The translations under genes and the position numbers were made by a program. The notes beneath the pieces were generated by a model, which worked only from the letters and a program-made list of their open reading frames with translations, was not told where the DNA came from and ran no database searches. DNA of 64,000 nucleotides from CAIVVT01 sp963757265 (GTDB lineage: Bacteria; Acidobacteriota; Terriglobia; Bryobacterales; Bryobacteraceae), in the NCBI GenBank assembly GCA_963757265.1, contig CAVWRA010000006.1, positions 1,984,001 to 2,048,000 of the forward strand, given 5' to 3'. Shown here piece by piece: positions 11,397-22,131 of this stretch. How positions within the stretch are numbered: the stretch's first letter is position 1; each line of letters begins with the position of its first letter.

Positions 11397-13925
11397 TTAG
11401 TAGTCTTCCCACACCGGCGGCAGGGCAAAGCCTTCGGGATGTCCTTCCACTTCGAGATGCCGCGCGTCGCTGCGCGCCACGACCAGGCCCATCAAGTCGG
11501 TCCGCAGCAGTTGGACGTGCCGCTCGCCGAGGGATTGGACGGTGACCGGATTGGGGTGCCCGTAGTTGTTGTCGAAGCCCGCCGAGACCATCGCCAGCCC
11601 GGGCTTGAGCACGTCCAGAAAGCGCGGCAGCGAGGCGTTCTTGCTGCCATGGTGCGCCACTTTGAGGATGTCCACGCGCTGGTTGTAGCCGGCCTCCAGC
11701 AGCAGCGCTTCGGTGCGCCGGTCCATGTCGCCGGTCAGCAGCAGCGAGTGACGTCCGTAAGCCGCGCGCACCACCAGCGAGGCCTCATTGAGGTCGCGCT
11801 TGCGCAGATTGGGCAGCGGGGCGAGCACCTCCCAATGCAGGCCGCCCGAGTCGAAGACGTCGCCGCGATGCAGGCTGCGTACGCGGCAGCCGGCGGCGCG
11901 CGCGAGCCCCTCCAGCCGCCGCCAGTCGCGATCGTCCAGGTCAAAAGCGCCCCACACTTCGCGCGGATGAAAGTTCTCGAAAATGGCCGGAGCGCCGCCG
12001 GCATGGTCGGCGTGGGCGTGGCTGATCATCAGCACATCCAGGCGACTCACGCCGCGCCGCCACAGGTAGGGCGAGACGACATCCTCGCCAATGTCGAAGC
12101 CCGAGTCGCGCGGCCGCGCCTTGCCGAAGCTCAGGATGCCGCCGGTGTCAACCAGCGCTGCCCCGCCGGACGGCAGCCCGAGCAGAATGCTGTCGCCCTG
12201 GCCGACGTCGATCATCGCCACCTCCAGCACGCCCGGCTTCAGGTCGGACGGGAAGGGGTGCACGACGATCAGCCCCAGCACTGAGAGTGAGGCCGCGGCG
12301 GCGGGTAGCGTCCATCCCGACTGGCGCTTCAAGGCGGCGCAGAAGCAGGCCAGCAGGAGAAAAAAAAGAACCAGAGCGGACAGTGGCGGGTCCGGCACGC
12401 GGAACTTGGGCTCCCACCGGGCGTGCATTGTGGCGGTCCATTGCGCGCCTCGCAGCATCCACAGCGCGATCGCGGCCAGGAAATGCCAGTGCGTGGCGAT
12501 GGCCGCGAAGCCGAAGGGGATGGCAGAAAAGACGAGCGGAATGACGATGAGATTGGCCGTCAATCCGGAAATCGACAGGCGGTGGAAGTAGATGATCATC
12601 GGGATGGCGAGCATCCACTGCACGCAGGCCGAAAGCAGCATCAACTGCAGGCCGCGCAGAACCAGGCCGCCAACGGCCCCCAGGACGCGCACGGTCCACG
12701 CGGCGGGGCAGCGCAGCAGCGCCGCGATGGTCGCCGCCACGAGCAGCAACTCCGCGCGAATGGAGGCCGCCCGCAGCTCCAGGTGCGGCTCGACGTTTTT
12801 CCGGGCCAGCGTCGTGAAGGCCGTGCGCCAGGGCGTCAGCCAGCGCCGCGTCAACGGATCCGCCATGGCGCCGACGGCCGCCACCGACAGGAATGTCAAC
12901 TGGAAACTGGCGTCGAACAACTCGTCGGGTGCGCAGATCAGAAAGGCCAGCGCCGCCGCGGCCAGCAGGTTGACCAGCCGCGTGCGGCGGTACAGCAACC
13001 GCGAACAGGCGTACAGCGTGAAGCCCGCCGCGGCGCGCAGCACGGGCGCGTTGCCCCCGCACAGCAGGGCGTAGCCCCAGCCCAGCGCGGCGGCCAGCAC
13101 CAGCAACTGCCGCTCCCCGGTCCGCGCCACCCTCAGCCATAGCAAGGCCAGCATGGTGACGAAGGTGATCTGGCTGCCCGAGATCACCAGCGCATGATAG
13201 GTGCCGGTGCGGCGCCAGTCCCGGGTCCACACGTCGCGGATGCCCGAACTGTCGCCCAGCAGCAGGCCGCGCATCATGCCGCGCGCGTAGTCGTCGCCGG
13301 CGTACAGGCGGTCCAGGGCGTCCAGACCATTCTGGCGCACGCGCCCCAGCAGCGCGCGCCAGGCTGGACCGCAACTTCCCGGCAAGACGCGATAGGCGGA
13401 CGCCTTGGCCGAAAGGGTCCAGAAGATGTCCTTGCGCGCCAGGTATTCCCCGAAGTCGAACGAGCCGGGATTGCGATAGGCGCGCGGCGCCCGAACCTTG
13501 CCCTCCAGCGCGACCCGCGTCCCGGCCAGCGGAAGCCTCGGCAGGGGTGTATCACGCTCGGGCGCCACGGTGACGTAGACGCCGGCGCCAGGCTGCAGCA
13601 CCAGCCGTAGCCGCAGCAGGCCGTCGCGGTAATCGCCGTTTTCCATCAGACAGCCCTGAATGGCCTGCACGCCGCCTGGCTCCAGCGGCACGGGCACGGG
13701 CGGAGTGTGCGTTTGAAGCCCCAGATCGAGGGCACCCAGCCCCGCCAGGACGGCCAGAATCGGAACCGCCAGGAAGCGGCGCCGGCAGTAGATCCGGCTG
13801 AGCAGGGCGAGCGCGGCGAAGGCGACGCAGGCCCAGGCCGCCTCCCGCGGCGCGATTCCGCCCACCCGGGCGGCAACAACGCCCGCCGCGAAGGCGAAGA
13901 AAGGCAGAACAAGCGGGTCGCGCAT
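11397..13925 (-). CDS. comEC: DNA internalisation competence protein ComEC/Rec2
   Basis: 842-residue polytopic membrane protein that forms the channel for single-stranded DNA uptake during transformation. It has an N-terminal DUF4131-type segment with helices, the central Competence domain (around GLLLGDSSGIRDVWTRDWRRT), and a C-terminal metallo-beta-lactamase domain with the HAHADH metal motif in MISHAHADHAGG. All three are present, so the gene looks intact. A run of eight T's in the coding strand (near 12361) encodes a Phe-rich helix. Divergent from tatA. comF lies far away at 50.4 kb. Confidence 0.94.
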   Translation of the reverse strand: MRDPLVLPFFAFAAGVVAARVGGIAPREAAWACVAFAALALLSRIYCRRRFLAVPILAVLAGLGALDLGLQTHTPPVPVPLEPGGVQAIQGCLMENGDYRDGLLRLRLVLQPGAGVYVTVAPERDTPLPRLPLAGTRVALEGKVRAPRAYRNPGSFDFGEYLARKDIFWTLSAKASAYRVLPGSCGPAWRALLGRVRQNGLDALDRLYAGDDYARGMMRGLLLGDSSGIRDVWTRDWRRTGTYHALVISGSQITFVTMLALLWLRVARTGERQLLVLAAALGWGYALLCGGNAPVLRAAAGFTLYACSRLLYRRTRLVNLLAAAALAFLICAPDELFDASFQLTFLSVAAVGAMADPLTRRWLTPWRTAFTTLARKNVEPHLELRAASIRAELLLVAATIAALLRCPAAWTVRVLGAVGGLVLRGLQLMLLSACVQWMLAIPMIIYFHRLSISGLTANLIVIPLVFSAIPFGFAAIATHWHFLAAIALWMLRGAQWTATMHARWEPKFRVPDPPLSALVLFFLLLACFCAALKRQSGWTLPAAAASLSVLGLIVVHPFPSDLKPGVLEVAMIDVGQGDSILLGLPSGGAALVDTGGILSFGKARPRDSGFDIGEDVVSPYLWRRGVSRLDVLMISHAHADHAGGAPAIFENFHPREVWGAFDLDDRDWRRLEGLARAAGCRVRSLHRGDVFDSGGLHWEVLAPLPNLRKRDLNEASLVVRAAYGRHSLLLTGDMDRRTEALLLEAGYNQRVDILKVAHHGSKNASLPRFLDVLKPGLAMVSAGFDNNYGHPNPVTVQSLGERHVQLLRTDLMGLVVARSDARHLEVEGHPEGFALPPVWEDY

Positions 13926-14004
13926 GGCCCTATTGGAGGCAGTGGCCGGCGCGCGCCGCCTTTCTCAATTCGCGGCCCCCGCAATCCGGCGGCAAAAGGA
14001 TTGC

Positions 14005-14034
14005 TTGACGTGCGGCGCTGACGGACTCTAAACT
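14005..14034 (+). promoter_or_regulatory. Probable sigma-70-type promoter of tatA
   Basis: TTGACG (14005-14010) and TAAACT (14029-14034) are separated by 18 bases, with transcription expected to begin near 14041, about 50 bases before the tatA ATG. The hexamers match the consensus at 5/6 and 4/6 positions. Confidence 0.5.
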
Positions 14035-14092
14035 ATAGAAGGATCAGGTTTGATCTCATGGCTGACGCCGCACACACGACAGGACTAGCCGC

Positions 14093-14254
14093 ATGAAGTG
14101 GGTCGTCATCGTGATCATCCTGTTGATTGTGTTTGGCTCGAAGAAGATCCCCGACCTGGGCAAGGGTCTGGGCGAAGGGATCAAGAGTTTCAAGGACGTG
14201 TTCAAAGGCGATCCGGGCAGTTCTTCCCAGCAAGATCCAGGGAAGAAGGCCTGA
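14093..14254 (+). CDS. tatA: Twin-arginine translocase subunit TatA/TatE-like
   Basis: A 53-residue gene. Translation gives an N-terminal transmembrane helix (KWVVIVIILLIVF), the conserved GSKKIPDLGKGLGEG hinge and amphipathic helix, then IKSFKDVFKGD and a short basic tail, which is the TatA/E signature. The product forms the size-variable pore of the Tat exporter for folded proteins. AGGA lies 8 bases before the ATG. It is shorter than E. coli TatA (89) but close to TatE/TatAd-type proteins. At least two Tat-type substrates are encoded nearby (19.0 and 30.9 kb oxidoreductases). tatC is not in the window. Confidence 0.92.
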   Translation: MKWVVIVIILLIVFGSKKIPDLGKGLGEGIKSFKDVFKGDPGSSSQQDPGKKA

Positions 14255-14299
14255 TCGCGCGTTCTGAGTTTTGGCACCGTTCCGCTCCCGCAAGTCATT

Positions 14300-14329
14300 A
14301 AAGCCCCGCGGCGCAAGCCGCGGGGCTTT
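14300..14329. terminator. Bidirectional intrinsic terminator between tatA and the HU gene
   Basis: A perfect 13-bp stem (AAAGCCCCGCGGC paired with GCCGCGGGGCTTT) closes a GCAA tetraloop. The stem ends in A's on one side and T's on the other, so it can terminate transcripts from either direction. It lies between the convergent tatA and HU genes. Confidence 0.9.
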
Positions 14330-14369
14330 GCATTTTCAACTCCCGGTGCGGGCAATGCCGGCGGCGCGC

Positions 14370-14681
14370 CTAAACCTTGGGCTTCTTGGCCGGAACGATG
14401 GCGTCCTTGAGGGCCTTGGCGACACGGAACTTGACCACCTTCTTGGCCGCGATCTTGATCTTCTCGCCGGTGGCGGGGTTGCGGCCGATGCGCGCCTTGC
14501 GCTCCTGGCGCACGAGCCGGCCGAGGCCAGCCAGAACGAACAGACCGTTCTTTTTGGTTTCGCGCATCGCCACTTCGTTGAGCTTGTCCAGAAATGCCTT
14601 GGCCTGCTTCTTGGATATAGCAACGGCCTCGGCGAGTTCGGTAATGAGTTGGGTTTGGGTCATCTTCTTAACTTCGGCCAT
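14370..14681 (-). CDS. hup: HU-family DNA-binding protein
   Basis: 103-residue nucleoid protein that bends DNA as a dimer. The N-terminal helices (TQTQLITELAEAVAISKKQAKAFLDKL by position 8-34) are followed by the HU beta-arm signature, including GRNPATGEKIKIAAKKVVKFR, which carries the conserved Pro that intercalates into DNA. AAGGAGA sits 5 bases before the chosen ATG; a longer in-frame extension has no family similarity. A terminator shared with tatA follows. Confidence 0.96.
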   Translation of the reverse strand: MAEVKKMTQTQLITELAEAVAISKKQAKAFLDKLNEVAMRETKKNGLFVLAGLGRLVRQERKARIGRNPATGEKIKIAAKKVVKFRVAKALKDAIVPAKKPKV

Positions 14682-14998
14682 AACGTCTCCTTCGCTATTT
14701 CTCCCGCTGGTTCGATCCGCGCCCGTCCGGGCCGGTGAACCGCCCAAACAACACGCGTACAGATCGATTTAAACAAGAACTTCCGCTTTTGTCGGAAGTA
14801 CGTCCGGTCTCAATGATACGGGATGCGCGCGCGCGATAGCAAGGGGAGAATGCTCTCAAAGGCCCGTTTTTTCTGCTTTTTTCGTGTTTCTGACCGCCGG
14901 AAGGCCGATTTTACGGGCGTTCGGCGGCATCCGGGCCCGGCGAAGCGCTCCAGACGCTGGTTTGGGCGGGGTCCGGCGCCCCGTTCCTCCGCTGCCGG
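14682..14998. other. Intergenic region upstream of the HU gene with a perfect inverted repeat
   Basis: 317 bases without a supported gene. It holds the HU leader and presumably its promoter. ACTTCCG (14779-14785) and CGGAAGT (14793-14799) form a perfect 7-bp inverted repeat with a 7-nt loop, about 100 bases before the HU start. It could be an operator or an RNA hairpin. The permease gene ends at 14999, so the left part of this region (toward the HU gene) is promoter and the right part lies downstream of the permease. Confidence 0.45.
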
Positions 14999-17559
14999 CT
15001 ATTCATCGCGCAGCACCTCCAGCGGCTTCTGCGACAGGATCCGCAGGCTGGCCAGCCAGCCCGCGCCCACGGCGAGCAGCGCCGCCAGCGCGGTGGTGAT
15101 GACGAGCGGCGGCCACTCGACATGGAACTCGGCGTCCAGGAGGCGCTTGAGCAGCAGCCGCGAAAACAGCGTCGCCAGCACGCTCCCCAGCGCGCCTGCA
15201 ACCAGGCCGAGGATCAGGAACTCGACCGAGAAGATGCCAGCCAGCTGCAGGCGCCTGGCGCCCAGGGTCTTCAGCACGGCCGTCTCGCGGATGCGGCGGA
15301 AGCGCGTGCCCGCGACAGTCGAGGCCAGGATGATGGCGCCGGCCAGGATGGCGAAGCCGGCGATGAAACGGATCACCAGCGCCACCTGGTCGATCACCTC
15401 CTGCACCAGGATCAGTAAATCGGCGCTGTTGATGACAGTCACGGTCGGGAACTGCTCATAGGCCTTCCTCTGCAGCGCTCCGACCTGGTTGCCCGGCAGT
15501 CGCACCAGCCCGATGTACTGCACCGGCAGGCCGGCCAGAGCCAGCCGGTTGAAGAGCATCTCGACCTGCTGGCCGGCGCGCACCGCACGCTGGCCGAACA
15601 CGGCTGCAATCGGAGTCTCGAATTCGCGGCCGATGGCGGTCCACGTGAGGCGCTGGCCGGGCTTCAGTTTCAGCACCTTGGCCATCTCCTCCGCGACGGC
15701 GACTTGCGGCGACGCCTCACTCGCTTTCCACCACGCGCCGCGAAGCGCCCGCAGATCCGCGGGCGGCGCATCGGCCCAGGTGACCTCGCGCGTGGATTGG
15801 AAACGGCGCGCAAAGCCCTCCAGCTTCAGGTCTTTGACGGGCCGGCCGTCAATGGCCTCCAGGCGCACGGCCACCAGCGGCTCGATGGTCGGCTTGTGCT
15901 GCAGTCCGGGCCAGCCTTCCAGCAGTTTTCGCACGCCCTCGTGCTCGCGTTCGGTGATGTTGATCAGGATGACGTTGGGCGCGCCCGGCGGCGCGGCGCG
16001 CGACACCTCGTGGATAATCGATTTCTGCAGCAGGTAGACGCTCAGCGTGAAGGTCACGCCGAGGCCCAGCGCGACCAGCACGGACGGGGCGTGATTGCCC
16101 GGGCGATACAGGTTGGCCATGCCCTGCCGCCACTCGACCGGCCAGCGTACCGGCGCCTTCTGCACCAGCCAGCGCAACGCGCGCAGCAGCGCCCACGCCG
16201 CGGCGGCCAGCACCAGCAGGCAGACCACGATGCCTCCCACGAAGTACGCGCCCATCCGCAGCGACTCGGCCAGCCAGCCGGCGATGAGACCCACGCCCGC
16301 CAGAATCGCCAGCCCCGCGAGAAAGGCCGGCCCGGCGCGGCGCAGGCGCACGGCCAGCGCGGGCCGGACCTCGGCCATCTCGCGCCGGAAGATCAGCGCC
16401 GGCTTCACGTCGCGAATCGAAAGCAGCGGTGGAATGGTGAACAGCAGCGATACCAGCAAACCTACGCCGATACCCTGCAGGGCGAACGCCGGGCTCCATG
16501 CGAGGGCGTGTTCAAAGAGAAAGAACCTGGCCAGCAGCAGCGGCATCAGGCGCTGCACGCCGAAGCCCACGGCGATCCCGGCGAGGCCGCCGGCGATCCC
16601 CAGCAACGCGGCCTGGAGCGCGTAGATGACGATGATCTGCGAACTGCGCGCGCCCAGGCATTTCATGATCGCGATCGAGTCCAGGCGCTGCTGCATGTGC
16701 GCATGAATGGCGGTCGCCACGCCCAGCGCGCCGACCACCAGCGCAATCAGGCTGACCAGGCTGAGGAACGTCGCCGAGCGCTCCAGCGCGCGCCGGATCG
16801 CCGGGTGCGACTCGCGGTAATCGGCGATCATCGCTTCTGGAAAGACGCGTTTCAGATCGTCCCGCATGGCGTCGAGATTCACGCCCCTGGGCGAGCCCGG
16901 CGGCGGCAACCGGAACAGGAAGCGCTGCGAGGCCCGGCTGCCGAAGCTCAGCAGGCCGGTGCGCTCCAGGCCGGCGCGGCTGATCAGCACGCGCGGTCCG
17001 ATGTTCAGGCTGCCGGTCATGCGGTCCGGTTCGCGGACCACCGTGCCGGCGACGCGGAACTCGGCCGCGCCCAGCTTGACCATCGAGCCCGTCCGCACGT
17101 TCAGCCGCACCAGCAGATCGTCGGAAACGGCCAGGCTTTGCGCGCCGAGCGCGTCCTTCAATGGCCGGTTCGGATCGAGCACCACCTGGCCGTAGAAGGG
17201 ATACACCGCCGGGTCAACGGCCTTCACCGAAACCAGCACCGGAACGCCGCCCGCGGCGCCCATCATGGAAACGGTCTCGGTGATGCGGGTGAGTTGCACG
17301 CCGCGCCGCACGTAGCCTTCGAGGCACTGCTGCTGCGCTGGCGTCAGCGCCATGAACTGGCGCACGCTCACGTCGGCGGCCATCAGCGTGCGCGCCTGCC
17401 GCCGCAGCTCTTCCTGGAACGCGTCGGCGAAGCCGCGCACTCCGGTCAGCGCTCCCACGCCCGCGGCCACGCCCAGAATGGCGAACAGGAATTTTGGTGC
17501 GGAGGCACGGGCCTCGCGGCGCGCGATCCGCCCGGCAAGCAACCATGGAGCGGCGAATC

Positions 17560-17563
<4 letters not shown>
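14999..17563 (-). CDS. ABC transporter permease, FtsX-like (YbbP type)
   Basis: 854-residue membrane protein with the double FtsX/MacB_PCD layout: an N-terminal helix (around 28-45), a large periplasmic domain, three helices (about 265-375), a middle pair of helices (about 410-465), a second periplasmic domain and three C-terminal helices, ending RILSQKPLEVLRDE. This is the YbbP pattern, linked in E. coli to a transporter next to tesA. Its start overlaps the end of the ATPase gene by 4 bases (ATGA), so the two are translationally coupled. The substrate is not known; family context suggests extraction of lipid or lipoprotein-type molecules. Confidence 0.9.
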
Positions 17564-18272
<709 letters not shown>

Positions 18273-18305
18273 TTCGGGAGGCTTCTCCTTTTATGATGGC
18301 AGGGG

Positions 18306-18935
18306 ATGCTCTCGCGACGTTTCTTCACGGCCGCACTCGCCGCGGCGCTGGGCGGCGGTTCCGCAATCGCCCTTCCCGCCGCCGACACGCGCCCGACGAT
18401 CGTAGCCTTCGGCGACAGCCTGACGGCGGGCCACGGGCTCGAACCCGGCCAGAGTTATCCCGACAATTTGCAGAAGCTCCTCGACCGCCGCGGCCTGCGC
18501 TACCGCGTGGTCAACCAGGGCATTAGCGGCGACACGACCGACGGCGGCCTGGATCGCGTGCGCCAGGCGCTCGAGTTGAAGCCCGCGGTGGTGATCCTGG
18601 AGTTGGGCGCCAACGACGGCCTGCGCGGCCTGCCGCTGACTCTCACGAGCTTCAACCTGGCCCGGATGATCGACCTGTTCCACCGCGGCGGCGCGAAAGT
18701 GCTGCTGGCTGGCATGACGCTGCCGCGCAATTACGGCCCGGACTACGTGCAGGGCTTCGAACACGTCTTTCGCAACCTGGCGCGCGAGAAACATGTTGCG
18801 CTGATTCCGTTTTTGCTCGAAGGCGTGGCCACCGATCCGCGCCTGATGCAGCCCGACGCGATGCATCCCACTGCCGAGGGCACGCGCCGCGTGGCCGCGA
18901 CCGTGCTGCGCTATCTGCTGCCGCTGTTGAAGTAA
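18306..18935 (+). CDS. tesA: Periplasmic SGNH arylesterase / lysophospholipase L1-like (TesA family)
   Basis: 209-residue GDSL hydrolase. A twin-arginine-like or Sec signal (MLSRRFFTAALAAALGGG) precedes block I, GDSLTAG (Ser38 nucleophile). Block II is the Gly near QGISGDT, block III is GANDGLRG (Asn103), and block V is DAMHPT (Asp184, His187), so all catalytic blocks are present. It is divergent from the YbbA/YbbP-type transporter with only 33 bases between starts, the same arrangement as E. coli tesA-ybbA. The promoters of the two units must overlap or lie inside coding DNA. Confidence 0.93.
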   Translation: MLSRRFFTAALAAALGGGSAIALPAADTRPTIVAFGDSLTAGHGLEPGQSYPDNLQKLLDRRGLRYRVVNQGISGDTTDGGLDRVRQALELKPAVVILELGANDGLRGLPLTLTSFNLARMIDLFHRGGAKVLLAGMTLPRNYGPDYVQGFEHVFRNLAREKHVALIPFLLEGVATDPRLMQPDAMHPTAEGTRRVAATVLRYLLPLLK

Positions 18936-18999
18936 CGCCAACGCGCCACGCGCCCTTCATCGCGGCGCCTTTTCTGCCTCGCGGGCGTGCGAATCGAGC

Positions 19000-20472
19000 T
19001 CACGTTTTCCGGACGGGTTTCACGGGCTTCTGGCCCGGCAGCCCCATCTTCTCGATCTCGTTGAAGGCCACCATGCGGCCTTCGTCCAGCGCCAGGTTGG
19101 AGAGGATCACAGCGATCGAGTCGTTCAGTCCGACCTCGATGTCGGCCTTGGGCCGTTTCAGCGTGCGGCAGCCGTCGAAGAAGCTCTCGAGCTCAGTATC
19201 CACCGGGTTGATGTCTTCGAGCGGCAACATGATGTCCTTCATGTACAGCCACTGCCGGGCGAATTTCATCTCCTTCTCGAGGAAGCTCTCATTGCCCTTG
19301 ATGAGATCCTTGTCCAGCAGGATCGGCAGCGGCCGCGAGCCGGCCGAGGAGATCATCGTCGCGCCGGCCTTCACCTCTTCCTTCTTCTTGTTCTTGGCCT
19401 CCTCCACCTGCGCCGGCGGCGCGGGTTCGCGGTACCACATGCCGATCGGCTTGTGGATGTCGTCGCCGAGCGTGATCTCGATGCTGCCCTGCGTGCCGCA
19501 GATGACTTCGCCCATCTCGGTGCGCTGGCCGCCCAGGCCGGCCCAATGCGAGCTGGTCGAAATGCCGGTCCACACCAGCCGCCGCCCCTTGGGGTATTTG
19601 TAGATCAACTGCACGTTATCCAGAATGTCGCGGCCGTCCATCATGAAGTCGTGCGTCCCCAGGCCCATCACGGCCTCGGGTGTCATGCCCAGCATCCAGT
19701 CGGCGACGTCGATCTGGTGCGACGCCAGCTCCGCCACCAGTCCGCCCGACCACTTGCGGAAGAGGCGCCAGTTGCCCAGCTCCGGCACGTCCTTCTTCAT
19801 CTTCCAGCCCGGATCGCGATGCCACTGCGCCTGGACGTAGCTCACCTCGCCCAGGATGCCCTTCTCGATCATCTGCCGCGCCGCCTGGTACATCGCGCTG
19901 TAGCGGCGTTGCAGGCCCGTCTGGAGCAGTTGCTTGGGCTTCGCAGCGACGAGCGCGCGCAGCTCGTGGACCTCTTCGGGCTTGAACACCAGGCTCTTCT
20001 CGCAGAACACGTGCTTGCCGGCGTCGAGCGCGTCCTTGGTGATCGGGAAGTGCAGGAACAGCGGCACCGTGACGAACACCGCCTCGACGTTTTTGTCCGC
20101 CAGCAGCTCGCGATAATCCTTGTAGCGCCTCGGATTGCCGCCGTAGGTCTGCTGCGCCTTGTTCATCGCGGCGTCGTCGATGTCGCAGATGGCGACGCAT
20201 TGCCCGCTGTCGATGGCCTTCAGATGCTTCAGCAGGTAGCTGCCGCGGCTGCCCGTGCCGACCATGCCGAACGGCACCGGGTTCGCGGCGCCCCGCGCCG
20301 TCAGGATGGCCGGAGCTCCTTTCACCAGGCTGCCGGCGGCCACGGCTAGCGTCGCAACGCCCACCGCGGTCTTGACCGCCTCGCGCCTGCTCATTCCCTG
20401 TGCGGCGCCTGGCGCCTCGCGGCTTGCGGGCTGGCCCTGCCAGGGCTTCACGTCTTTGCTGTTCTCGGCCAT
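19000..20472 (-). CDS. Tat-exported Gfo/Idh/MocA-family oxidoreductase
   Basis: 490-residue NAD(P)-dependent oxidoreductase. After a 27-residue N-terminal stretch comes a twin-arginine signal (MSRREAVKTAVGVATLAVAAG), then the Rossmann fold (FGMVGTGSRGSYLL) and the family lysine segment VFCEKSLVFKPEE. A C-terminal alpha/beta domain follows. Substrates are typically sugars or cyclitols; the exact one cannot be told. AGAGGA lies about 10 bases upstream. It stands alone between tesA and the second YihY gene. Confidence 0.88.
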   Translation of the reverse strand: MAENSKDVKPWQGQPASREAPGAAQGMSRREAVKTAVGVATLAVAAGSLVKGAPAILTARGAANPVPFGMVGTGSRGSYLLKHLKAIDSGQCVAICDIDDAAMNKAQQTYGGNPRRYKDYRELLADKNVEAVFVTVPLFLHFPITKDALDAGKHVFCEKSLVFKPEEVHELRALVAAKPKQLLQTGLQRRYSAMYQAARQMIEKGILGEVSYVQAQWHRDPGWKMKKDVPELGNWRLFRKWSGGLVAELASHQIDVADWMLGMTPEAVMGLGTHDFMMDGRDILDNVQLIYKYPKGRRLVWTGISTSSHWAGLGGQRTEMGEVICGTQGSIEITLGDDIHKPIGMWYREPAPPAQVEEAKNKKKEEVKAGATMISSAGSRPLPILLDKDLIKGNESFLEKEMKFARQWLYMKDIMLPLEDINPVDTELESFFDGCRTLKRPKADIEVGLNDSIAVILSNLALDEGRMVAFNEIEKMGLPGQKPVKPVRKT

Positions 20473-20518
20473 TTAGATGAATCCTCTCAGATCAACGCGT
20501 ATCGGATTTCCGTTTATT

Positions 20519-21484
20519 CTATCCGATTCCCCCGGCGCTGCCCGGGACTATGCTCGTTTGAGCCGTCAGCGGCGGCGAGTCGCCCGGGTCGTAAGATGCC
20601 CCTGATGCCTCCGCGCGTTTCGCCCGCCGTGCCGACCAGTCCGCGCCGGCCAGCACGATCAGCCCGGCCAGGAAGCTCCACATCAGAATCGTGACGGAGT
20701 GCTTGAAGACGTCGTACTCCCGCGCGAATTTGCTGAGCAGCGTCGGCCAAATGAAGAAATTCACCCACTTGAGCATCTCCAGCAGCAGGCCGATCACCGC
20801 GGCGCGCGGCCACACCTGCCCCGCCGGCACCTTCGTGTTGGGCAGTCTCCAATACACCAGGAAGACGATCAGTATCGTGAACGGGAGTGATGTCAACTTG
20901 AACAGTCCATGCGCCAGGAACCCTGTGGTGAGCAACTCCGGCGCGTCGCCGGTGGGGCCGGATATCATCTGCCACAGCAGCGGCGCCGACGCCGTCACGA
21001 CGGCCGACAACAGCGCCAGCGCGCCGCAGGCGAAGATCAGACCCGTGCTGACCAATTGGTTCATCACCAGGTTGCGTCCCTTGGTCACGCCCCAGGCCCG
21101 GTTGAGCGCGACCTCTAGCGGCAGGAAGACGCCGTTCGCCAGCAGCAGCAGCATCAGGACGGAAACCCATTCCATGTGCCGGACTTGCTTCAGACTCTGG
21201 CTCAGGTTGTTGACCAGAAACGCCCCGGTGCCACCGGCAAAATAATCTTGAATCGCCAGGAAGATCGCGTTGATCGCCGGCGTCGAGTGAAAAACGTGTT
21301 TGGAGATGGACAGCATCACCAGTAGAAACGGATAGAACGCCAGCAGCACGTTCGCCGCGATCGAGAAAGCGAAAACGTGAGCCTCCGGCTGGGTCACGTA
21401 CCTGCCGACGGCTTTCCAGTCCTTGAGGAATTCCAGAGCCGCGCCTCTGGTGCTGTGGAAAATGCGCGCTAAGAAGGATTTCAC
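20519..21484 (-). CDS. YihY/BrkB-family inner-membrane protein (second of two)
   Basis: 321-residue polytopic protein of the YihY/UPF0761 family, with the first helix in HVFAFSIAANVLLAFYPFL and about five later helices. It differs strongly from the paralogue at 4.9 kb. GTG 21484 is preceded by TGGAGTCAGAGCG, a good ribosome-binding site. Function is unknown. It is divergent from the bacterioferritin-like gene. Confidence 0.88.
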   Translation of the reverse strand: MKSFLARIFHSTRGAALEFLKDWKAVGRYVTQPEAHVFAFSIAANVLLAFYPFLLVMLSISKHVFHSTPAINAIFLAIQDYFAGGTGAFLVNNLSQSLKQVRHMEWVSVLMLLLLANGVFLPLEVALNRAWGVTKGRNLVMNQLVSTGLIFACGALALLSAVVTASAPLLWQMISGPTGDAPELLTTGFLAHGLFKLTSLPFTILIVFLVYWRLPNTKVPAGQVWPRAAVIGLLLEMLKWVNFFIWPTLLSKFAREYDVFKHSVTILMWSFLAGLIVLAGADWSARRAKRAEASGASYDPGDSPPLTAQTSIVPGSAGGIG

Positions 21485-21576
21485 CGCTCTGACTCCAGTT
21501 TAGCGGCCGCGCCGTGGTGCGGTCCCGCGGCCCCGCAGGCCCTGGATCGTGGCATCATGGTTGCGGAGGCGCGGGT

Positions 21577-22077
21577 ATGAATAGAACTCATAGCATCGAT
21601 CTGCTGAATGCGGCGGTGGCCGATGAACTGCAGGCCGTCCACCAGTACATGTATTTCCACTTCCATCTCTCCGATCAGGGCTTCAACCCGCTGGCCACTC
21701 TGTTCAAGCGCACGGCCATCGAGGAGATGGGCCACGTCGAACTGCTGGCCGAGCGGATTCTGTTCCTGAAAGGCGACGTCAAGATGACGCCCGCCGGACC
21801 CATCGAGCCGATCACCGACGCCCAGGCCATGCTGCTGAAGGGCATGACCATGGAGCAGGGAAGCGTCATTTCTTACAACACGGCTGCCATGGAATGCGCC
21901 GCCCAGCAGGATGCCGCTTCCAAGCAGATCTTCGAAGGCCTGGTGGGCGACGAGGAGCGTCACTTCGACCAGTACGAGAAGCAGCACGACCACATCCAGC
22001 GTTTCGGGCCCAACTATCTCGCGCTGCAGTCCTTCGGCGGATCCGAGCCGCAAGGCGGTCCGGGCGGCGCCGAGTAA
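21577..22077 (+). CDS. Bacterioferritin-like ferritin-family protein
   Basis: 166-residue four-helix-bundle protein. Di-iron ligands are visible: an E in VADELQAVHQY, the EEMGH (ExxH) pair in helix B, and DEERHFDQYE in helix D. This fits a bacterioferritin- or Dps-like iron-storage or oxidative-defence protein. GGAGG lies 7 bases before the ATG at 21577. Whether it binds haem cannot be decided by reading. Confidence 0.88.
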   Translation: MNRTHSIDLLNAAVADELQAVHQYMYFHFHLSDQGFNPLATLFKRTAIEEMGHVELLAERILFLKGDVKMTPAGPIEPITDAQAMLLKGMTMEQGSVISYNTAAMECAAQQDAASKQIFEGLVGDEERHFDQYEKQHDHIQRFGPNYLALQSFGGSEPQGGPGGAE

Positions 22078-22131
22078 TCTCGCCCGCGGCAACGGCAACC
22101 GGGCGTGATGCCCCGCGCCGGGACGCGTAGC

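Noticed and set aside
12355..12375. Run of eight A's within comEC as a phase-variation switch
   Set aside because: The frame is intact, the run is short, and it encodes an ordinary Phe-rich membrane helix.
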